Assembly: GCA_031289855.1 (NCBI GenBank)
Contig: JAITOR010000069.1
Location: 1 to 6,116 of the forward strand
Source of the DNA: Rickettsiales bacterium
GTDB taxonomy: Bacteria; Pseudomonadota; Alphaproteobacteria; Rickettsiales; UBA1997
DNA: 6,116 nucleotides
Direction: 5' to 3'
Position numbers and translations under genes: made by a program. The notes beneath the pieces are model-generated. The model was not told the DNA's origin and made no database searches. It saw only the letters and a program-made list of their open reading frames with translations. Of the stretch, positions 5,078 to 6,116 are shown piece after piece; the stretch's first letter is position 1, and every line of letters starts with the position of its first letter.

Positions 5078-5971
5078 ATGAAAATTTTCTTTGTGTTAAT
5101 ATTTTTTTTATGTAATTGTGCTTTGAAAATTGATGACAATAAAAAGAATTTTTATGCCACATTAGATAATTTGTATGAAAGTTATGCTGAAATGAAAATG
5201 GCAAATTATGACATTGAAATTGCAACGATTTTTTTTAGAAAATCAAATCTCATAAAACAAGGTGTCGAAGTTGAACCTGAAAGTGCTGTATTTAATGTTG
5301 AAGATAGAATATTGCCATATAGAAGCGCTACCATTAGTGAAATAGAAAAAAATAGAGAAAAAATGATGTTTGTGTTGGGTAATGAAGCAGCAAAAACCAA
5401 TAATTCTGTGGAGGCTGCAAGATTGCAATTTTTCTTTGATTGTTGGATTTTGGAGGAAAAATTATACACAAAATTTTCTCAAATGGTAAGATGTAAGCGG
5501 GGTTTTTTGGATACATTGACTGGACTTGAAATAAAGTTATCCGTTATAAATAAAGAAGAGATGAAAAGGATTTTTAGAAATGAGGAAAAAAAAATAATAA
5601 AGAAGCCAAAAACGATATTGCCAAATGAAAGGGTTTTTTATGTTTACTTTAATTTTGATAGTTCAGCCATAAATGAAAGAGGTAGTGGAGAGATATGGAA
5701 GATTCTAAAGCATATTAAATCATTGAAAGCCAATTATTCAATTAAAATTTATGGGCATACTGATAGGGTAGGGGATAGTAAATACAATGATAAATTATCA
5801 AGCAGACGAACAGGGACGGTAAAACAATATTTGATAAAAAATGATGTTTCGGAATCAAGAATAGAAGAAGTGAAGGACGAAGGAGAGTATGTGCCAACCA
5901 TTATAACAAATGATAATGATAAAGAGGTATTGAATAGAAGAGTTGATGTTATTGTAGAGACAAAAATTTAA
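5078..5971 (+). CDS. OmpA-domain (Pal-like) envelope protein, probable lipoprotein
   Basis: The product is 297 aa and should anchor the outer membrane to peptidoglycan. The N-terminus (MKIFFVLIFFLCNC) is a short hydrophobic signal followed by a relaxed lipobox L11-C12-N13-C14. Asn at -1 is unusual, so lipidation at Cys14 is likely but not certain. Residues about 24-170 form an alpha-helical domain with the signature Q117..FFFDCW123 and a second Cys at 139 (VRCKRGF). I associate this pattern with alphaproteobacterial OmpA-family proteins, and C122 and C139 could form a disulfide. The C-terminal OmpA/MotB domain (about 185-297) begins FYVYFNFDSSAI and has GHTDRVG (226-232), YNDKLSSRR (236-244) and LNRRVDV (285-291). 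Asp229 and Arg244, the pair that binds meso-diaminopimelate, are both present with the normal 15-residue spacing. No tol genes flank it, so it is not simply called pal. Confidence 0.9.
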   Translation: MKIFFVLIFFLCNCALKIDDNKKNFYATLDNLYESYAEMKMANYDIEIATIFFRKSNLIKQGVEVEPESAVFNVEDRILPYRSATISEIEKNREKMMFVLGNEAAKTNNSVEAARLQFFFDCWILEEKLYTKFSQMVRCKRGFLDTLTGLEIKLSVINKEEMKRIFRNEEKKIIKKPKTILPNERVFYVYFNFDSSAINERGSGEIWKILKHIKSLKANYSIKIYGHTDRVGDSKYNDKLSSRRTGTVKQYLIKNDVSESRIEEVKDEGEYVPTIITNDNDKEVLNRRVDVIVETKI

Positions 5972-5976
5972 AAAAT

Positions 5977-6004
5977 TTGCACAAATAATAAAAAATGATA
6001 TAAT
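5977..6004 (+). promoter_or_regulatory. Extended -10 promoter at the right edge
   Basis: TATAAT (5999-6004) is perfect and is preceded by TGA (5996-5998), giving an extended -10 (TGN-TATAAT). TTGCAC (5977-5982) lies 16 bp upstream and matches half of the -35 consensus. Only 6 nt follow the -10 before an ATG at 6011, the same geometry as at the OmpA-like gene. It is the best -10 element in the window and marks the start of a new transcription unit that leaves the window. Confidence 0.5.
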
Positions 6005-6010
6005 GAATAT

Positions 6011-6034
6011 ATGAAATATTGTGTAGGACAATGA
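6011..6034 (+). CDS. Possible 7-codon leader peptide (MKYCVGQ)
   Basis: An ATG placed 6 nt after an extended -10 opens a frame of 7 codons (MKYCVGQ) that ends in TGA at 6032-6034. The stop overlaps the next ATG (6031) in an ATGA arrangement. The peptide could be a translated leader that couples ribosomes to the next frame. The 6011 ATG may instead be untranslated, with the real gene starting at 6031. No attenuator structure or repeated amino-acid codons are visible. Confidence 0.22.
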   Translation: MKYCVGQ

Positions 6035-6116
6035 TAAAGAAATTGAAAATTTTTAAAAAGGCAAAAGCACCAAAAAGTAAAAAAAAATACTTGAAAACCT
6101 ATTACCAAAAAAATAA
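6031..6116 (+). CDS. 5' end of an unrecognised, very basic protein, cut by the window edge
   Basis: From ATG 6031 a frame stays open for 28 codons to the window end. It begins MIKKLKIFKKAKAPKSKKK and continues with a Tyr/Lys-rich stretch. About half of the visible residues are Lys. This could be the N-terminal cytosolic end of a membrane protein, a nucleic-acid-binding protein, or merely an A-rich open stretch. AGGA (6025-6028) is only 2 nt before the ATG, so it is not a well-placed ribosome-binding site; coupling to the 7-codon frame is more plausible. No family can be assigned from this fragment. Confidence 0.35.
   Translation, partial: MIKKLKIFKKAKAPKSKKKYLKTYYQKN

Noticed and set aside
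4893..5516. Minus-strand frames of 60-110 codons opposite the rluD end and the OmpA-like gene
   Set aside because: They are Phe/Ile/Ser/His-rich antisense shadows of A-rich coding DNA, without motifs or plausible starts.
1..6116. CRISPR array, insertion sequence, tRNA or rRNA genes
   Set aside because: I saw no regularly spaced repeats, transposase frame, terminal inverted repeats, or tRNA/rRNA signature sequences on either strand.

Overview
This is a very AT-rich window (roughly 70 % A+T or more by eye) that uses the standard bacterial code: TGA is the stop of cvpA, of the DUF167 gene and of virB4, and TGG encodes Trp. The gene set suggests an AT-rich, probably host-associated alphaproteobacterium of the Rickettsiales/Holosporales kind. 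It holds a VirB4-type secretion ATPase of the divergent second-copy type, a UPF0235/DUF167 protein, CvpA, RluD, and an OmpA-domain lipoprotein whose N-terminal domain carries the Q..FFDCW...C signature that I associate with alphaproteobacterial OmpA-family proteins. The taxon is an inference; no rRNA is present.

Layout. Positions 1-276 hold no long gene, but they contain a consensus -10 box, a chain of three mini-ORFs and a hairpin with a T-run. Together these look like a short unannotated transcript. cvpA (277-918, +) converges on a DUF167 gene (894-1142, -) and their 3' ends overlap by 25 bp. Positions 1143-1546 hold, in order, the DUF167 promoter, a long A/T-flanked hairpin, a 9-bp direct repeat, an overlooked 56-codon coiled-coil gene on the minus strand (1313-1483), and a nearly symmetric divergent promoter built on a 16-bp palindrome. 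That promoter appears to serve both the small gene and virB4 (1547-4111, +). rluD (4108-5040, +) follows virB4 with an ATGA stop/start overlap. An OmpA-domain lipoprotein gene (5078-5971, +) has its own promoter. At the right edge a third promoter leads into a 7-codon ORF and then a very basic ORF (6031 onward) that is cut by the window end.

The most notable points are two. First, the virB4 product is full length, but its ATPase motifs are degenerate: Walker A has GQT instead of GKT, Walker B has DD instead of DE, and the Gln motif has Asn. This points to a non-catalytic VirB4 paralogue standing away from other T4SS genes. Second, almost no gene start here has a Shine-Dalgarno sequence, and several have a -10 box only 5-9 nt before the ATG, which suggests leaderless mRNAs. 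Functionally the window is a mix: a secretion component, rRNA modification, a cell-envelope lipoprotein and an inner-membrane protein. It is not one pathway.
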